A DNA stretch of 64,000 nt from Phycisphaerales bacterium (GCA_020247305.1 JADCJE010000066.1:1-64000); one strand, 5' to 3'. Positions 34,213 through 48,029 are shown, numbered from the stretch's first letter. Made by a program: numbers and translations. The notes: generated by a model not told the origin, from the sequence alone.

Positions 34213-34872
34213 ATGAAGCACACCTGGACGTTGGCCGTCGCGTTGATCGCGGCTTCCTGCGTGAGTTCCGACGAGCACCGCCGTGTCGTCGGCGAGCGCA
34301 ACGCTCTGCAGGCGCAGCTGGCCAGCATGGCCGAGGCGCAGAAGACGCTGAGCGCCGAGAACGAGCGCCTGCGCAACCAGAACCGCGACCTGTCGGGCCG
34401 CGCAATGGACGCGGCGGCGATCGCCGAGGAGAAGCAAAAGCTCGCCGACCTGCTGGCGCGCTACCGCCAAGCCGCGCCGAACACGCAGAACGGCGTCGAT
34501 CTGGTACAGACGCCGGAGGGCCTCGCCTTCCGCGTCGCCGGCGGCGTGCTGTTCTCGCCGGGCCAGAACACGCTGACCGAAGCGGGCAAGCGCACGCTGA
34601 GCGACATCGCCACGCAGTTGTCGGGCCGCAAGGTCCGCATCGAAGGCCACACCGACGACGTGCCGATCGAGCGCAGCTCGTGGGGCACCAACCTGCGGCT
34701 GTCGGTCGAGCGGTCGATGGTGGTCGCGGACTACCTGACGTCGGCTGGCGGCCTGCCGAAGGCCAATGTCAGCGTGGCGGGCTACAGCGAGTACCGTCCG
34801 GCCGTCGACGGCCGCGACGACGCGGCGCGCGCAAAGAATCGCCGCGTCGAGATCCTGATGCTGGATAAGTGA
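34213..34872 (+). CDS. OmpA-family lipoprotein with coiled coil
   Basis: 219 aa from ATG 34213, with a purine-rich Shine-Dalgarno (GAGGGGG) ahead. A lipoprotein signal ends at C16 (IAASC). Residues 20-90 form a coiled coil, then the peptidoglycan-binding OmpA C-domain: LFSPGQNTLTEAGKRTLSDIA, RIEGHTDDVPI, NLRLSVERSMVVADYL, GYSEYRPAVDGRDD and AKNRRVEILM. It probably tethers the outer membrane to peptidoglycan (Pal/MotB-like module). A -10-like TAGCGT lies at 34132-34137. Confidence 0.93.
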   Translation: MKHTWTLAVALIAASCVSSDEHRRVVGERNALQAQLASMAEAQKTLSAENERLRNQNRDLSGRAMDAAAIAEEKQKLADLLARYRQAAPNTQNGVDLVQTPEGLAFRVAGGVLFSPGQNTLTEAGKRTLSDIATQLSGRKVRIEGHTDDVPIERSSWGTNLRLSVERSMVVADYLTSAGGLPKANVSVAGYSEYRPAVDGRDDAARAKNRRVEILMLDK

Positions 34873-34914
34873 GCGCTCGCGCCGAGCAGCGCTGCGCTGG
34901 CGATCCCCGCGACG

Positions 34915-36042
34915 GTGGCGGGCGCTGAAGCCGTGGCCGCACCGCGCGCGACAGCGTCGTCCGTCCGCCCGTTGGGCCCGTGGCTCGCCCTCGCGGCGGC
35001 GTTGGCCATGCTTGGTTGCGCCGAGCGTGGCCCAGCGCCAGACGTCGCCGCCGCCACGCCGCCGCGCAGCGGTCGGTTTGGTTCCCTGCGCGACCTCGTG
35101 CTGTTCGATCGCGAGCCCGGCGCGCCCGCGCGCGCGCTGTTCTGCGATCGCTTCGAGGTGACGCGCGGCGATTGGGTCGAGTTCGCCGCCACGGCCGCAG
35201 GTCGCGACGTCGCGGCCGCGCGCGTGCCCGCGGACGGCGAACCCTCGCTCGCGGTGGGCATGGTGGACCTGCCGCAGGCGCGCGCCTTCGCCCGCTGGCG
35301 CTTCCTGCGGTTGCCGCGTCGCGACGAGTGGCTGTTCCTGGCGCTCGACGGCGGTCGCAGCATGTTCCCGTGGGGGGATCGCGTCGATCCGAGTCGCGCC
35401 AACACCGCGGAACTCGGCCTGTGGCAGCCGACGCCGGTCGGGACGTTCGAGTCGGGTCGGCAGGCCGGCGGCGGCAATCCGTACGACCTGATCGGCAACG
35501 TCAGCGAGTGGACCGAGTCGCCGGTGTCGTGGTGGTGCGATCCGCGCCAGGAGATCGCCGGCGGCCAACCGCTCGATCCGCTCGGCGGACTCGCGCGGGC
35601 GCGAGCTGCCGTCGCCGCGACGCCCGCCTTGGCGGCGTGGTGCGGTCCGGCGGGCCTGCCGCCCGCCGCATGGCTGTTGGCCGCCGTGGGGGAGCGGGTG
35701 CCGCGCGAGGTCGTCGGCGCCGACTTCGCGACCCCGATGACGGACAAGTGGGACCACGCCGTGCCCGAGGAGCGCAGCACGCGCCGCGGCGTCCGGCTCG
35801 TCGCCTCGGCCGGCGAGCTGCTGGTCGCGCTGTGCGAATGCCCGGACGAACCGACGCCGGTCGATCGCACGCAGGCGCTGCGCTTCCTCGCGCGCGATGC
35901 CCACCGCGAAGTCCTGGCCGCGGCCTGGCGCGCGCTCGCGGCCCGCGGCGCGTTGCCGGCGACCGATCGGCCGGTGGCCCGCCTGCTCGCCGATGCGCTC
36001 GGCGTCGCGCCGGTCGCGGCGGCCGGAGGTGCGCGGCGATGA
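34915..36042 (+). CDS. SUMF1/formylglycine-enzyme-fold lipoprotein, probably not catalytic
   Basis: 375 aa from GTG 34915. A membrane signal WLALAAALAMLGC suggests lipidation. The FGE-sulfatase fold is visible in FEVTRGDWVEFAATA, LPRRDEWLFLALDGG, NPYDLIGNVSEWTESP and RRGVRLV. The redox Cys pair of true FGE (in its CRSAxR-like end) is not seen, so it is likely a binding module like many planctomycete SUMF-fold proteins. The last 60 residues look helical. The stop overlaps the rsmA ATG by 4 nt. Confidence 0.8.
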   Translation: MAGAEAVAAPRATASSVRPLGPWLALAAALAMLGCAERGPAPDVAAATPPRSGRFGSLRDLVLFDREPGAPARALFCDRFEVTRGDWVEFAATAAGRDVAAARVPADGEPSLAVGMVDLPQARAFARWRFLRLPRRDEWLFLALDGGRSMFPWGDRVDPSRANTAELGLWQPTPVGTFESGRQAGGGNPYDLIGNVSEWTESPVSWWCDPRQEIAGGQPLDPLGGLARARAAVAATPALAAWCGPAGLPPAAWLLAAVGERVPREVVGADFATPMTDKWDHAVPEERSTRRGVRLVASAGELLVALCECPDEPTPVDRTQALRFLARDAHREVLAAAWRALAARGALPATDRPVARLLADALGVAPVAAAGGARR

Positions 36043-36920
36043 GCGCGCGCGATCCGTTCGCGACGTTCCTCGCGCGCATGGACGCGCTCGGCTTCAAGCC
36101 GAGCAGCGTGCTCGGCCAGAACTTTCTGCTCGACCCGTCCCTGCACCGGTTCCTCGCCGACCTGGCTGGGCCGGCGCTCGTCGACACCGCGGTCGAGATC
36201 GGTGTCGGCCTCGGCTTCTTGACCCGTGAACTCGCCGCCCGCGCCGGTCGCGTCGTCGCGGTCGAGATCGACGGCCGGCTGTTGCAGTTGGCGCGCGAAG
36301 ACCTCGCGGCGGCGGCGAACATCGAATGGGTGCACGGCGACGCCCTCGCCGGCGCCGGCCGATCGCTGCACCCGGCGATCGCGGCGGCGGCGCCAGCGGC
36401 GGCGGACGGCCGCGTGCTGTTGGTGGCCAACCTGCCGTACGCCGTTTCCGGGCCGCTGTTGGCCGAGGTCTGCGCCCTGCCGGTCCTGCCGGCGCGCGCC
36501 GTGCTGCTGGTGCAGAAGGAACTCGCCCAGCGCGTCGCCGCCCCGGCGGGTTCCCCCGACTACGGCGGCCTCGCGGCCCTGCTGCAGGCGCTCTACGTGC
36601 CGCGGTTGGTGCGCGACGTCAGCCCGCAGGTCTTCCGTCCGCGGCCGAAGGTCGTCTCGGCGGTGCTCGAACTGGAGCGGCGGCCCGACAGCCCGCTGGC
36701 GGCGCAACCGGCGGCCGCCCGGCGCAACTTCGGCGTGTTCGTGAGGCAGCTTTTCCAACAGCGCCGCAAGGCGCTGCGCACGACCTTGCCGGCAGCCGTC
36801 GCGGCGGCGGGCCTGCCGCCCGTCGCATGGCCGGATGCCGTGCTGCAGGGGCGGGCAGAGCAAGCCGATGCCGACACGATCGCAAGTTGGTGGGCGACCG
36901 CGGTTGCCGCGGCCTCCTGA
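36039..36920 (+). CDS. rsmA: 16S rRNA dimethyltransferase RsmA (KsgA)
   Basis: 293 aa from ATG 36039. It dimethylates A1518 and A1519 of 16S rRNA using SAM during 30S maturation. Motifs: FKPSSVLGQNFLLDP, SAM-binding VEIGVGLGFLTRELA, VVAVEIDGRL, catalytic LVANLPYAVSGPLL, and late VFRPRPKVVSAVLELE. The C-terminal domain is slightly short and Ala-rich. It overlaps the SUMF-fold gene by 4 nt. Confidence 0.93.
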   Translation: MSARDPFATFLARMDALGFKPSSVLGQNFLLDPSLHRFLADLAGPALVDTAVEIGVGLGFLTRELAARAGRVVAVEIDGRLLQLAREDLAAAANIEWVHGDALAGAGRSLHPAIAAAAPAAADGRVLLVANLPYAVSGPLLAEVCALPVLPARAVLLVQKELAQRVAAPAGSPDYGGLAALLQALYVPRLVRDVSPQVFRPRPKVVSAVLELERRPDSPLAAQPAAARRNFGVFVRQLFQQRRKALRTTLPAAVAAAGLPPVAWPDAVLQGRAEQADADTIASWWATAVAAAS

Positions 36921-36930
36921 GGGTGAGGCC

Positions 36931-36958
36931 TTGACGGATAGCCACGGCGTGCTACTCT
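36931..36958 (+). promoter_or_regulatory. strong sigma-70-type promoter upstream of the dnaG leader
   Basis: TTGACG (36931-36936), a 16-nt spacer and TACTCT (36953-36958) make the best -35/-10 pair in the window. It starts 10 nt after the rsmA stop and points toward dnaG, 384 nt before its ATG. TCCGGGG (36958-36964) and CCCCGGA (36982-36988) form an inverted repeat overlapping the expected start site. Confidence 0.7.
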
Positions 36959-36964
36959 CCGGGG

Positions 36965-37342
36965 TTCCACATTCGCAGCGTCCCCGGACCATGACATGCG
37001 TCCGGACACGGCCGGGCCAATACGGCGCCGCGCCACACAGGGGCATGCGGAGCGTGGAGCGTGCTCTGCCAGGGTCGCCGGACCCGTCCGCTGCCGTCGG
37101 CGCAAACTTGCTGCCGTACGGGCGGACGCTTCGTCGGCCCATCTGACGATCGCCGCGTGCGATCCCAGATTGATGTCCACGAGTCTGTCTCGCGCCGTGC
37201 CGCCTACCGGCCCGCCGCGAGCTAGTCTTCGATGCCTGATTCCGCGGTCCCCGCCGCGGGGTGAGGTCGTTGTGCGGCGATGGCGCCGCGCAGCGGGACG
37301 GCCGAGCGGCTCCGTTCCCCTCCCCCTGTTCGTGCTCCCGCG
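36965..37342 (+). ncRNA. long structured 5' leader or small RNA upstream of dnaG
   Basis: About 378 nt without a supported reading frame downstream of a strong promoter. Stems visible by eye: CCGGAC/GTCCGG (36984-36989 with 37000-37005), CCGCGG/CCGCGG (37242-37259) and GC-rich arms around 37075-37125. A second -10-like TAGTCT is at 37223-37228. I found no 6S, SRP, RNase P or tmRNA core motif. It could be an independent RNA, a regulated leader for the dnaG-rpoD unit, or simply a long 5' UTR. Confidence 0.35.
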
Positions 37343-39187
37343 ATGGATCGATTCGAGGACGTCAAGCTGCGCATCAAGGAAGCGACCGATCTGGTCGCCT
37401 TGATCGAGGGCTACCTGCCGCTGCGCGCGCGCGGCCGGTTGCTCGTCGCGCTGTGCCCGTTCCACGCCGAGAACTCGCCGTCGTTCACGGTCTATCGCGA
37501 GGAGCAGTTCTTCCGCTGCTACGGCTGCGGCAAGACCGGCGACGTGTTCACGTGGCTGATGGAGCGCGATGGCCTGACCTTCCGCGAGGCGATGGAGCAG
37601 CTCGCCGACCGCGCCGGCGTGTCGCTGGAGGGCGTGTTCAAGGGCGGCCAGCGCGAGGCCAACAAGGGGCCGGATCCGTTCGGCGTGCTCGCCGAGGTCG
37701 CCGGCTTCTTCCAGCGCGAACTGCTGGCGCCCGACACCGGGCGGATGGCGCGCGACTACCTCGAGGGCCGCGGCCTGTCGCCGGCGATCATGCCCTGGCG
37801 CCTCGGCGTCCATCCAGCGCCCGGGGCGCTCGTGCAGTTCGCGCAGCAGAAGAAGCTGCCGAAGGACGTTCTCGAAGCCGCCGGCCTGCTGCGCAATGGC
37901 CGCGAGCTGTTCCAGCACCGGCTGATGTTCCCGATCGAGGACGAGCGCGGGCGCACCGTCGGCTTCGGCGGACGCATCGTGCCGGGCGCGCCCGGCAGCG
38001 ACGGCAACGGCGAGTTCAAGCCGCCCAAGTACTACAACTCGCCCGAGTCGCCGTTCTTCAACAAGCGGCGCGTGCTGTTCGGCTTGCACCGGGCCAAGCA
38101 GGCCGGCCAGCGGCGCATCGTGGTGATGGAGGGTTACACCGACGTCATCGCCTGCCATCTCGCCGGCTTCCAGGGCGCGGTGGCGACGCTCGGCACGGCC
38201 TTCACCGCCGACCATGCCAAGACCGTCGAACGCTACGCCACGGACGGCCTCGTGCTCATGTTCGACGGCGACCGCGCCGGCGTGCAGGCGGCCGAGCGCG
38301 CCGTGCGCGAACTCGCCAACAGCAAGCTCGCCGTGCGCATCGCGCTGATGGGCGACGCCGACGGCGGCGCCAAGGATCCCGCCGACGTCGTCGTGCAGCG
38401 GCCGGGCGAGGACATGGAGGCCGTCGTCGAACGGCGCGCGCGCTTCGCCGACGTGCTCGACGCCGCCGAGGACCACATCGCGGTGTGGTTCCGCCTGCTG
38501 CGCCGCCGCATCGACCTGACGCAGGCGACCGGCGTCGACGCCGCCGCCCACGAGTGCGCGGCGGTGCTCGCGCTGGTCGAGTCCCCGGTGCGGCAGGCAG
38601 CGCTGCTGGAGCAGATGGCGCGCCATCTGGCGGTGCCGGCGGCGACGCTCGACCGGTTGATGCAGAAGCAGCAGCGCCGCCGGCCGGTCGCTCCGGCGTC
38701 CGGCGAGGGCGCACCTGCCCCGGCCGCCACGGCGCGCCCGCTGGCGCTGCAGCCCGGCGACCTCGAACTGCTGGCCTGCGTGCTGGCGTCGCCGAAGTTG
38801 GCCGAGGGCCTCGATCCGGCGGGCATCGGCGACGCCGCGCCCGAGGTCGTCGAGCTGCTGGCGTGGGCCGCCGAGGGCGTCGCGCTCGGCCGGGCCACCG
38901 GGCCCGAGCTGATGCGCTACCTGATGGCGCGCGCCGAGGAGCGGGCGGCCCTGCGCACCCTGCTGAGCGACGCGCACCAGCGCGGCGCCAAGACCACCGA
39001 ACCCGCCGCCGTGCTCGCCGGCCTCGTCGCCGGGCGCCGCCGACGGGCCAGCGAATCGCGCCGCCGCGCCGTGCGCCAGCAGATGCAGCAGGCGCTCGCC
39101 GTCGGCGACGCGGCGCGCGCCGCCGAACTGCAGAACGAACTCCTCAACGGCCTGCGGGACGTGCTGCCGCGGCGACCGTCGACCTGA
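37343..39187 (+). CDS. dnaG: DNA primase DnaG
   Basis: 614 aa from ATG 37343. The N-terminal zinc domain (CPFH ... CYGCG) and TOPRIM catalytic region ([49 protein letters not shown]) are intact, followed by a C-terminal helicase-binding part. It makes RNA primers at the replication fork. The dnaG-rpoD order is that of the macromolecular synthesis operon, but no rpsU precedes it. It uses the same strand as rpoD, which starts 88 nt downstream. Confidence 0.95.
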   Translation: MDRFEDVKLRIKEATDLVALIEGYLPLRARGRLLVALCPFHAENSPSFTVYREEQFFRCYGCGKTGDVFTWLMERDGLTFREAMEQLADRAGVSLEGVFKGGQREANKGPDPFGVLAEVAGFFQRELLAPDTGRMARDYLEGRGLSPAIMPWRLGVHPAPGALVQFAQQKKLPKDVLEAAGLLRNGRELFQHRLMFPIEDERGRTVGFGGRIVPGAPGSDGNGEFKPPKYYNSPESPFFNKRRVLFGLHRAKQAGQRRIVVMEGYTDVIACHLAGFQGAVATLGTAFTADHAKTVERYATDGLVLMFDGDRAGVQAAERAVRELANSKLAVRIALMGDADGGAKDPADVVVQRPGEDMEAVVERRARFADVLDAAEDHIAVWFRLLRRRIDLTQATGVDAAAHECAAVLALVESPVRQAALLEQMARHLAVPAATLDRLMQKQQRRRPVAPASGEGAPAPAATARPLALQPGDLELLACVLASPKLAEGLDPAGIGDAAPEVVELLAWAAEGVALGRATGPELMRYLMARAEERAALRTLLSDAHQRGAKTTEPAAVLAGLVAGRRRRASESRRRAVRQQMQQALAVGDAARAAELQNELLNGLRDVLPRRPST

Positions 39188-39275
39188 CCTTCCCAACCTC
39201 CCCGACCAAGACTTCCCTCCACTCCCTGACGCTGCCCGCGACTCCCGCGGGCCCCGATCGCGAGCGAACCCACCC

Positions 39276-41000
<1,725 letters not shown>

Positions 41001-41119
41001 CCCCGGCGACGGCTGCGGGTGTCGCGCCGTGATGGCGGCGCGCCCTGCCTGCGACCGTCGCGCCCGCTGCACGGACTCGGTGGCGGCGGCGCTGGCGCGT
41101 ATGGTGCTTCTCGTCCGCC

Positions 41120-42040
41120 ATGCGCGAAGTCGTCGTCACCGAACACGAGGCCGGCCTGCGACTGGATCGCCTCGTGCGCAAGCTGCTGCCCGGCACGCCG
41201 CTCGGGGCGATCTTCCGGTTGCTGCGCAGCGGCGGCATCCGCGTCGACGACCGCAAGGCCAAGGGCGACCTGCGCCTCGTCGCCGGCATGCGCCTGCAAC
41301 TGCGCGTCGCCGACGCGGACTTCGCGCCTGCGCCGGTTGCGCGACGGAACTCGGCGGCGGCGCGGCCGCGCGCGGCGTTCGCCGAGCAAGCGCCCGTCGT
41401 CGTCCACGCCGACGCCGACCTGCTGGCGCTCGACAAGCCCGCCGGACTCGCAGTGCACGGCGGCAGCGGCGTGGCAGGCAGCGTCGTCGACTGGCTCGCG
41501 CACGCCGGCCACGGCGTGCGCACGGCGACGTGGCGTCCGGCTCCCGCACACCGGCTCGACCGGGGCACTGCCGGGCTGCTGCTCGTCGGGCTGACGCCGG
41601 CGGCGCAGCGCGCGCTGACGGGCGCCTTTCGCGATGGACGGGTCGCGAAGACCTACCACGCCGTCGTGGCGGGCCGGCCGCCGCGCGACCGCGGCGTCGT
41701 CGATGCGTCGCTGCGCGCGCTCGCCGACCCCGCGGCCGACGGGCCGAAGGTGGTGGTCGATCCGGCGGGGGAGGCTGCGCGCACCGAGTACGAGGTCGTG
41801 GCCAGCCGCGGCGGCCGCACGCTGGTGCGGCTCCGGCCAGTGCAGGGCCGCCAGCACCAACTGCGCGCGCACCTCGCTCACCTCGGTTGCCCGATCGTCG
41901 GCGATCGCCGCTACGGCGGTCCGGCGACGCCGGGCGGCGGCTTCCTGCTGCACTGCACCGAACTGACGCTGCCGCACCCGGCAACGGGCGCGCCGACGAC
42001 CTTGCGGCTGCCGCTGCCGCCGGCGTTCCGGCTGGAGTAA
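41120..42040 (+). CDS. RluA-family pseudouridine synthase
   Basis: 306 aa from ATG 41120. An N-terminal S4-like RNA-binding part (LRLDRLVRKLLPGTPLGAIFRLLRSGGIRVDD) precedes the catalytic domain: LLALDKPAGLAVHGG, catalytic Asp in PAHRLDRGTAGLL (D147), KTYHAVVAGRP and LRPVQGRQHQLRAHLAHLG. It isomerises uridine in rRNA or tRNA; which position (RluC/RluD-like) is unknown. The gap 41001-41119 after rpoD shows nothing clear. Confidence 0.92.
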   Translation: MREVVVTEHEAGLRLDRLVRKLLPGTPLGAIFRLLRSGGIRVDDRKAKGDLRLVAGMRLQLRVADADFAPAPVARRNSAAARPRAAFAEQAPVVVHADADLLALDKPAGLAVHGGSGVAGSVVDWLAHAGHGVRTATWRPAPAHRLDRGTAGLLLVGLTPAAQRALTGAFRDGRVAKTYHAVVAGRPPRDRGVVDASLRALADPAADGPKVVVDPAGEAARTEYEVVASRGGRTLVRLRPVQGRQHQLRAHLAHLGCPIVGDRRYGGPATPGGGFLLHCTELTLPHPATGAPTTLRLPLPPAFRLE

Positions 42041-42042
42041 GA

Positions 42043-42210
42043 CTAGGAGTCTGCGTCACGGAAGGCCACGCCGCCCGCCACGCGTCTTCGCGCCCGGGGA
42101 CTCGCCGCCGATCCTCGGCGAATCCACCGATTCGCCTGCGGTTGTCGGCTTCGTCCCGGACGCGCATCCACGCACCGGATCGGCGCGCGTCCCGTGACGC
42201 AGACTCCTAG
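42043..42210. repeat. 168-bp element with 19-bp perfect terminal inverted repeats
   Basis: CTAGGAGTCTGCGTCACGG (42043-42061) is the exact reverse complement of 42192-42210. Inside are two palindromes: GGCGAATC-CACC-GATTCGCC (42117-42136) and CGCCGA-TCC-TCGGCG (42106-42120). There is no open frame. A related 43-nt segment recurs at 31321-31363. The right end borders a TAGCGT (-10-like, 42208-42213) pointing at the glycosidase gene. The layout suits a MITE-like mobile element or a large cruciform or transcript-end element; no target duplication is evident. Confidence 0.65.
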
Positions 42211-42336
42211 CGTTCCTTGCCACCAACGCCCGCCGGCGCGGCGCGCCCTGGGCGCGCGCGGCGGCCGTTGCCTTGCTGCGGCGCCCGGGCGTTCCGATCG
42301 TGCGCGCCGAGGGCGGCGCGGATACACCAAACGGCG

Positions 42337-44997
<2,661 letters not shown>

Positions 44998-45049
44998 GCG
45001 CGCGCGCCGGGGGCGGTCGGCGGCTGATGGGCAGCCGTTCTTCCGGCTC

Positions 45050-47818
45050 TCAGCGCCCGCGGCCGGCGCCCGCCTGCTGCTGGCGCTGCGCCAGCCACTG
45101 GGCGTCGAGCTGCTGCACCAGACGGCTCACGGCGAGCGCGTCGATCGGCACGCGCACCGGCGTCCACGAGTCCACCCGCAGCGCGTGCCGGCCGAGCGAC
45201 ATCTCGCGCTGCGGCGATTGCTCGCTGTCGGTCGCGTGCGGCCGCAGCAGGATCTCGTAGCGGCCATCCTGCATCAGCGGGATCTCGACGGTGTCGCCGG
45301 CGCCGAGCCACGCGCCGCTGCTGCGACCCAGGTCCCAGCGGGCGAACGCGAACCGCTCGCCGTTGCGCTGGTCGGTGCCCTGCAGGTTCGCCGGCAGGCC
45401 GGTGTCGCCGATCAGCACGGCAGAGATGCGGACCTTGCGGTAGGGGCCGAGCAGTGCGCGCAGCCCGGGGATCGTGACCACCGCCGGTCGCGTCGCCGGC
45501 AGCACGACGTCGCTGTCGCCGGCGGCGAGCAGCGTCCGCACGGTCTGGTGGCCTCGGCCGAAGAACGTGAAGTTGGCGACGTGGCTGGCCACGATCAGTT
45601 CGGCGGCGCCCTTTTGCCAGCGGAAGGTCAGGTCTGCCGGCTTGCCGTCGGGCGTGGTGACGCGCGCCAGGATCGGGCCGTCGACGGCGAGCGGCATGCC
45701 GCCCTGGTCGATGGCGCGCAGGCGGTACCGATGCACCGCTGCGCGCAGGTCGAGGGGTTGCAGTCGCGCGTCGCGGCTCTCGCCGGGCTGCACGAAGACG
45801 TCGGGCAGCACGGCGACCGGATCGCGCAGGTTGCGGACCGTGACCAGCGCGTCGTAGCGGCCCATGCGCAGCGGCTCGACGGTGAAGCGGCCGCCGCGGC
45901 GGCGCGAGAGTTCGATGCTGCGCGTGTTGCGCTGCCGCAACGTCTCGTCGAGCGGCCGCATGGTCAACGTGGCGGCGCCGTCCGGCAGCCACTCCGGCAG
46001 CAGGATGCGCCCGCGCAGGATGCCGTTGCGTTCGATGCGGATGCGCACGTCCTGGCCCTGGGCGTGCAGCGGCACGGAGTCGGCGAAGTGCAGGTCCGTG
46101 TCGGCCCGCACGCGCAGCTTGCCCGGGGGCATGAAGCCGTCGATGCGGAACGAGCCGTCGCCGGCCGAGCGCGTGCGGAACAGCGACAGCATGCGCCAGG
46201 GATCCCGGTCCTTCGGCGCCTGCGGGTCCTCCTGCTGTACGTGCACGTCGGCGTCGACCACCGGCACGCCGAGGTCGTCGAGGACGTAGCCCGTGACCAG
46301 CGCGGGCAGCGGCGCGAGCGTCACGACGCCGAGTTCGATCCGGCTGCGCGCGCGCAGCTGCGGCACGCGCACGCGCGCGCCCAGGCGCAGCCCTGGATCG
46401 CCCTCGGGCAGCGCGTTGCGCACCGCCGGCGGGGCGTTCTTCGCGTCCAGGCGCAGTTCGAGGAACGTCTCGACGTCGTTCGTCGGCGTCGTGACGAGGT
46501 CGAAGCAGCCCTCGCGCACCGAGTCGAGGTTGGTGGTCCACAGCTCGTTGGCCTGGTTCCACAGCGCGGCGTTGACGACCGCGTGTTCGATCGGCGTGCC
46601 GTCCGCCAGCGCGAAGCGACCGGCGACGACAAGTTGGTCGGGCCGCAGCGGCACCTGCACGTCGGCCGTGGCGCTCGGCGTCTTCGGTCCGGGCGCGGCG
46701 GCGGCGTGCACGGGCTGGCGGTCGAGCGGGAAGCGCGCATAGGCCGACACCGAGCCGCCGACGCCCTGCCATGCCAGCACGACCGGCGCCGAGCCCGGCG
46801 GCTTCTCCGCGGACGGTTGCACCAGGCGCGCCGGCAAGGCCAGCGTCTGCTGGTCGGCGAACTTCGGCTGCACGACGCCGCGCAGGCCGACGGTCGCGCG
46901 CGACAGCACCGGCTCGCCGCGGTGGTCGACGACGGTGAGCCGCACCGAGCCGAGCGGCGGCACGCTGAGTTCGATCGCCTCGGCGGGCGCGGGCCGGCCG
47001 GTGAACGCCTTCGCCGTCGCGCCGGGCACGGCGGCGGTCGCGGCGAAATGTTCCGGTGGTTGTGCGCCCTGTCGGTTCTCGCGCACCAGTTGGAAGTGCC
47101 GCACGACCGCACGGCCGCGGCGGTCGGTCGTGCCGGTCCAGACCGCGCGCCCTTCCCCGGCGCCGACGAAGCCCTGCACGATGGCCACGGGCACCTCGGT
47201 CGCCGGCTCCTCGCCGCCGTAGCGCGTCACGAGCGTCACGGTCTCGTCGCGTGCCAGCGCGATGGCGCGCGTGTGGTCGCGCGGCGGCACCCGGTCGAAG
47301 CCGAACTCGTCGCCGCTGCGCACGGCGCAGAGGTATGGCTGCTCGGACGTCGGCAACTGCGCGATGCCCTCGTCGTCGGCCTCGATGCGTTCGCCGAAGG
47401 TCTCGGGCCACTCGAACTCGGGCACCGGGTGCCCGTGGCGCGCTTGCCGACCGCGTCCGACGTCGACGGCCACGAAGTACACGATCGCGTTGGGCACGGC
47501 GGCCGCTGGTTCGCCGCGCACGACACGCACCTTCGGCCCGCCCTCGCCTTGCGCGACCGGTTCCCCGTCATCGTCCACGGCCTTGGTGGGGGGCGACGCC
47601 AGCGGCGCGGCCAGCCGCGGCGCCAGGCTGCGCTCGGCGACGACCGGGGAATCCGTCAGCACCGGAGCCGGCTCGCTCGGCGCCCTGGCATCGGTCCGCT
47701 GCGGCGTCGCCGTCGGCTGCGGCGGCAGCGGCGCCTGCAGGACGGCGGCGAACAGCCACCCGCAGAACGCGAGCGCCCCCGTGACGCACAGGGCGGGCAA
47801 AACGGACCTAGACCGCAT
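45050..47818 (-). CDS. large membrane-anchored protein with carboxypeptidase-regulatory-like beta domains
   Basis: 922 aa from ATG 47818. An N-terminal hydrophobic helix (VLPALCVTGALAFCGWLFAAVL) anchors or secretes it; a Pro/Thr-rich linker follows, then several beta-sandwich units of the CarboxypepD-regulatory type with the pattern V-x-G-x-(V/I)-x-x-x-x-G-x-P(V)-x-x-A-x-V (for example VTGYVLDDLGVPVVDADVHV; SFRIDGFMPPGKLRV). No peptidase catalytic site is seen. Typical of exported planctomycete proteins; function unknown. It is divergent from the polysaccharide cluster. Confidence 0.75.
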   Translation of the reverse strand: MRSRSVLPALCVTGALAFCGWLFAAVLQAPLPPQPTATPQRTDARAPSEPAPVLTDSPVVAERSLAPRLAAPLASPPTKAVDDDGEPVAQGEGGPKVRVVRGEPAAAVPNAIVYFVAVDVGRGRQARHGHPVPEFEWPETFGERIEADDEGIAQLPTSEQPYLCAVRSGDEFGFDRVPPRDHTRAIALARDETVTLVTRYGGEEPATEVPVAIVQGFVGAGEGRAVWTGTTDRRGRAVVRHFQLVRENRQGAQPPEHFAATAAVPGATAKAFTGRPAPAEAIELSVPPLGSVRLTVVDHRGEPVLSRATVGLRGVVQPKFADQQTLALPARLVQPSAEKPPGSAPVVLAWQGVGGSVSAYARFPLDRQPVHAAAAPGPKTPSATADVQVPLRPDQLVVAGRFALADGTPIEHAVVNAALWNQANELWTTNLDSVREGCFDLVTTPTNDVETFLELRLDAKNAPPAVRNALPEGDPGLRLGARVRVPQLRARSRIELGVVTLAPLPALVTGYVLDDLGVPVVDADVHVQQEDPQAPKDRDPWRMLSLFRTRSAGDGSFRIDGFMPPGKLRVRADTDLHFADSVPLHAQGQDVRIRIERNGILRGRILLPEWLPDGAATLTMRPLDETLRQRNTRSIELSRRRGGRFTVEPLRMGRYDALVTVRNLRDPVAVLPDVFVQPGESRDARLQPLDLRAAVHRYRLRAIDQGGMPLAVDGPILARVTTPDGKPADLTFRWQKGAAELIVASHVANFTFFGRGHQTVRTLLAAGDSDVVLPATRPAVVTIPGLRALLGPYRKVRISAVLIGDTGLPANLQGTDQRNGERFAFARWDLGRSSGAWLGAGDTVEIPLMQDGRYEILLRPHATDSEQSPQREMSLGRHALRVDSWTPVRVPIDALAVSRLVQQLDAQWLAQRQQQAGAGRGR

Positions 47819-47971
47819 CCTGACAGGAGTAGTGGAAGGTTCCTCACAGGCGAAGCCTCGATTCGTAACGCGCCGGTCCCATTCGCCGGCCCGCCGTTAC
47901 GCCATCTCGCGCCGTCGCATCACGTTGCGCCACGCCAACTGCCGATGGGACCGGGAACGAAGGGCGGTGCT

Positions 47972-47999
47972 TTGCCGTGTCCGGCGGGTCTCCTAGCAT
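47972..47999 (+). promoter_or_regulatory. candidate promoter of the exopolysaccharide operon
   Basis: TTGCCG (47972-47977), a 16-nt spacer and TAGCAT (47994-47999) lie 31 nt before the wza-like start. A weak sigma-54-like GG-N10-GC (47962-47975, ending TTTGC) overlaps it. The rest of 47819-48029 shows nothing else clear. Confidence 0.45.
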
Positions 48000-48029
48000 C
48001 CCGTCATCTGCGCTTCGCAGGCCACCGCG

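Noticed and set aside
36965-37342. 6S, SRP, RNase P or tmRNA gene upstream of dnaG
   Set aside because: None of the conserved core sequences of these RNAs is present by eye; kept only as an unassigned leader or RNA.
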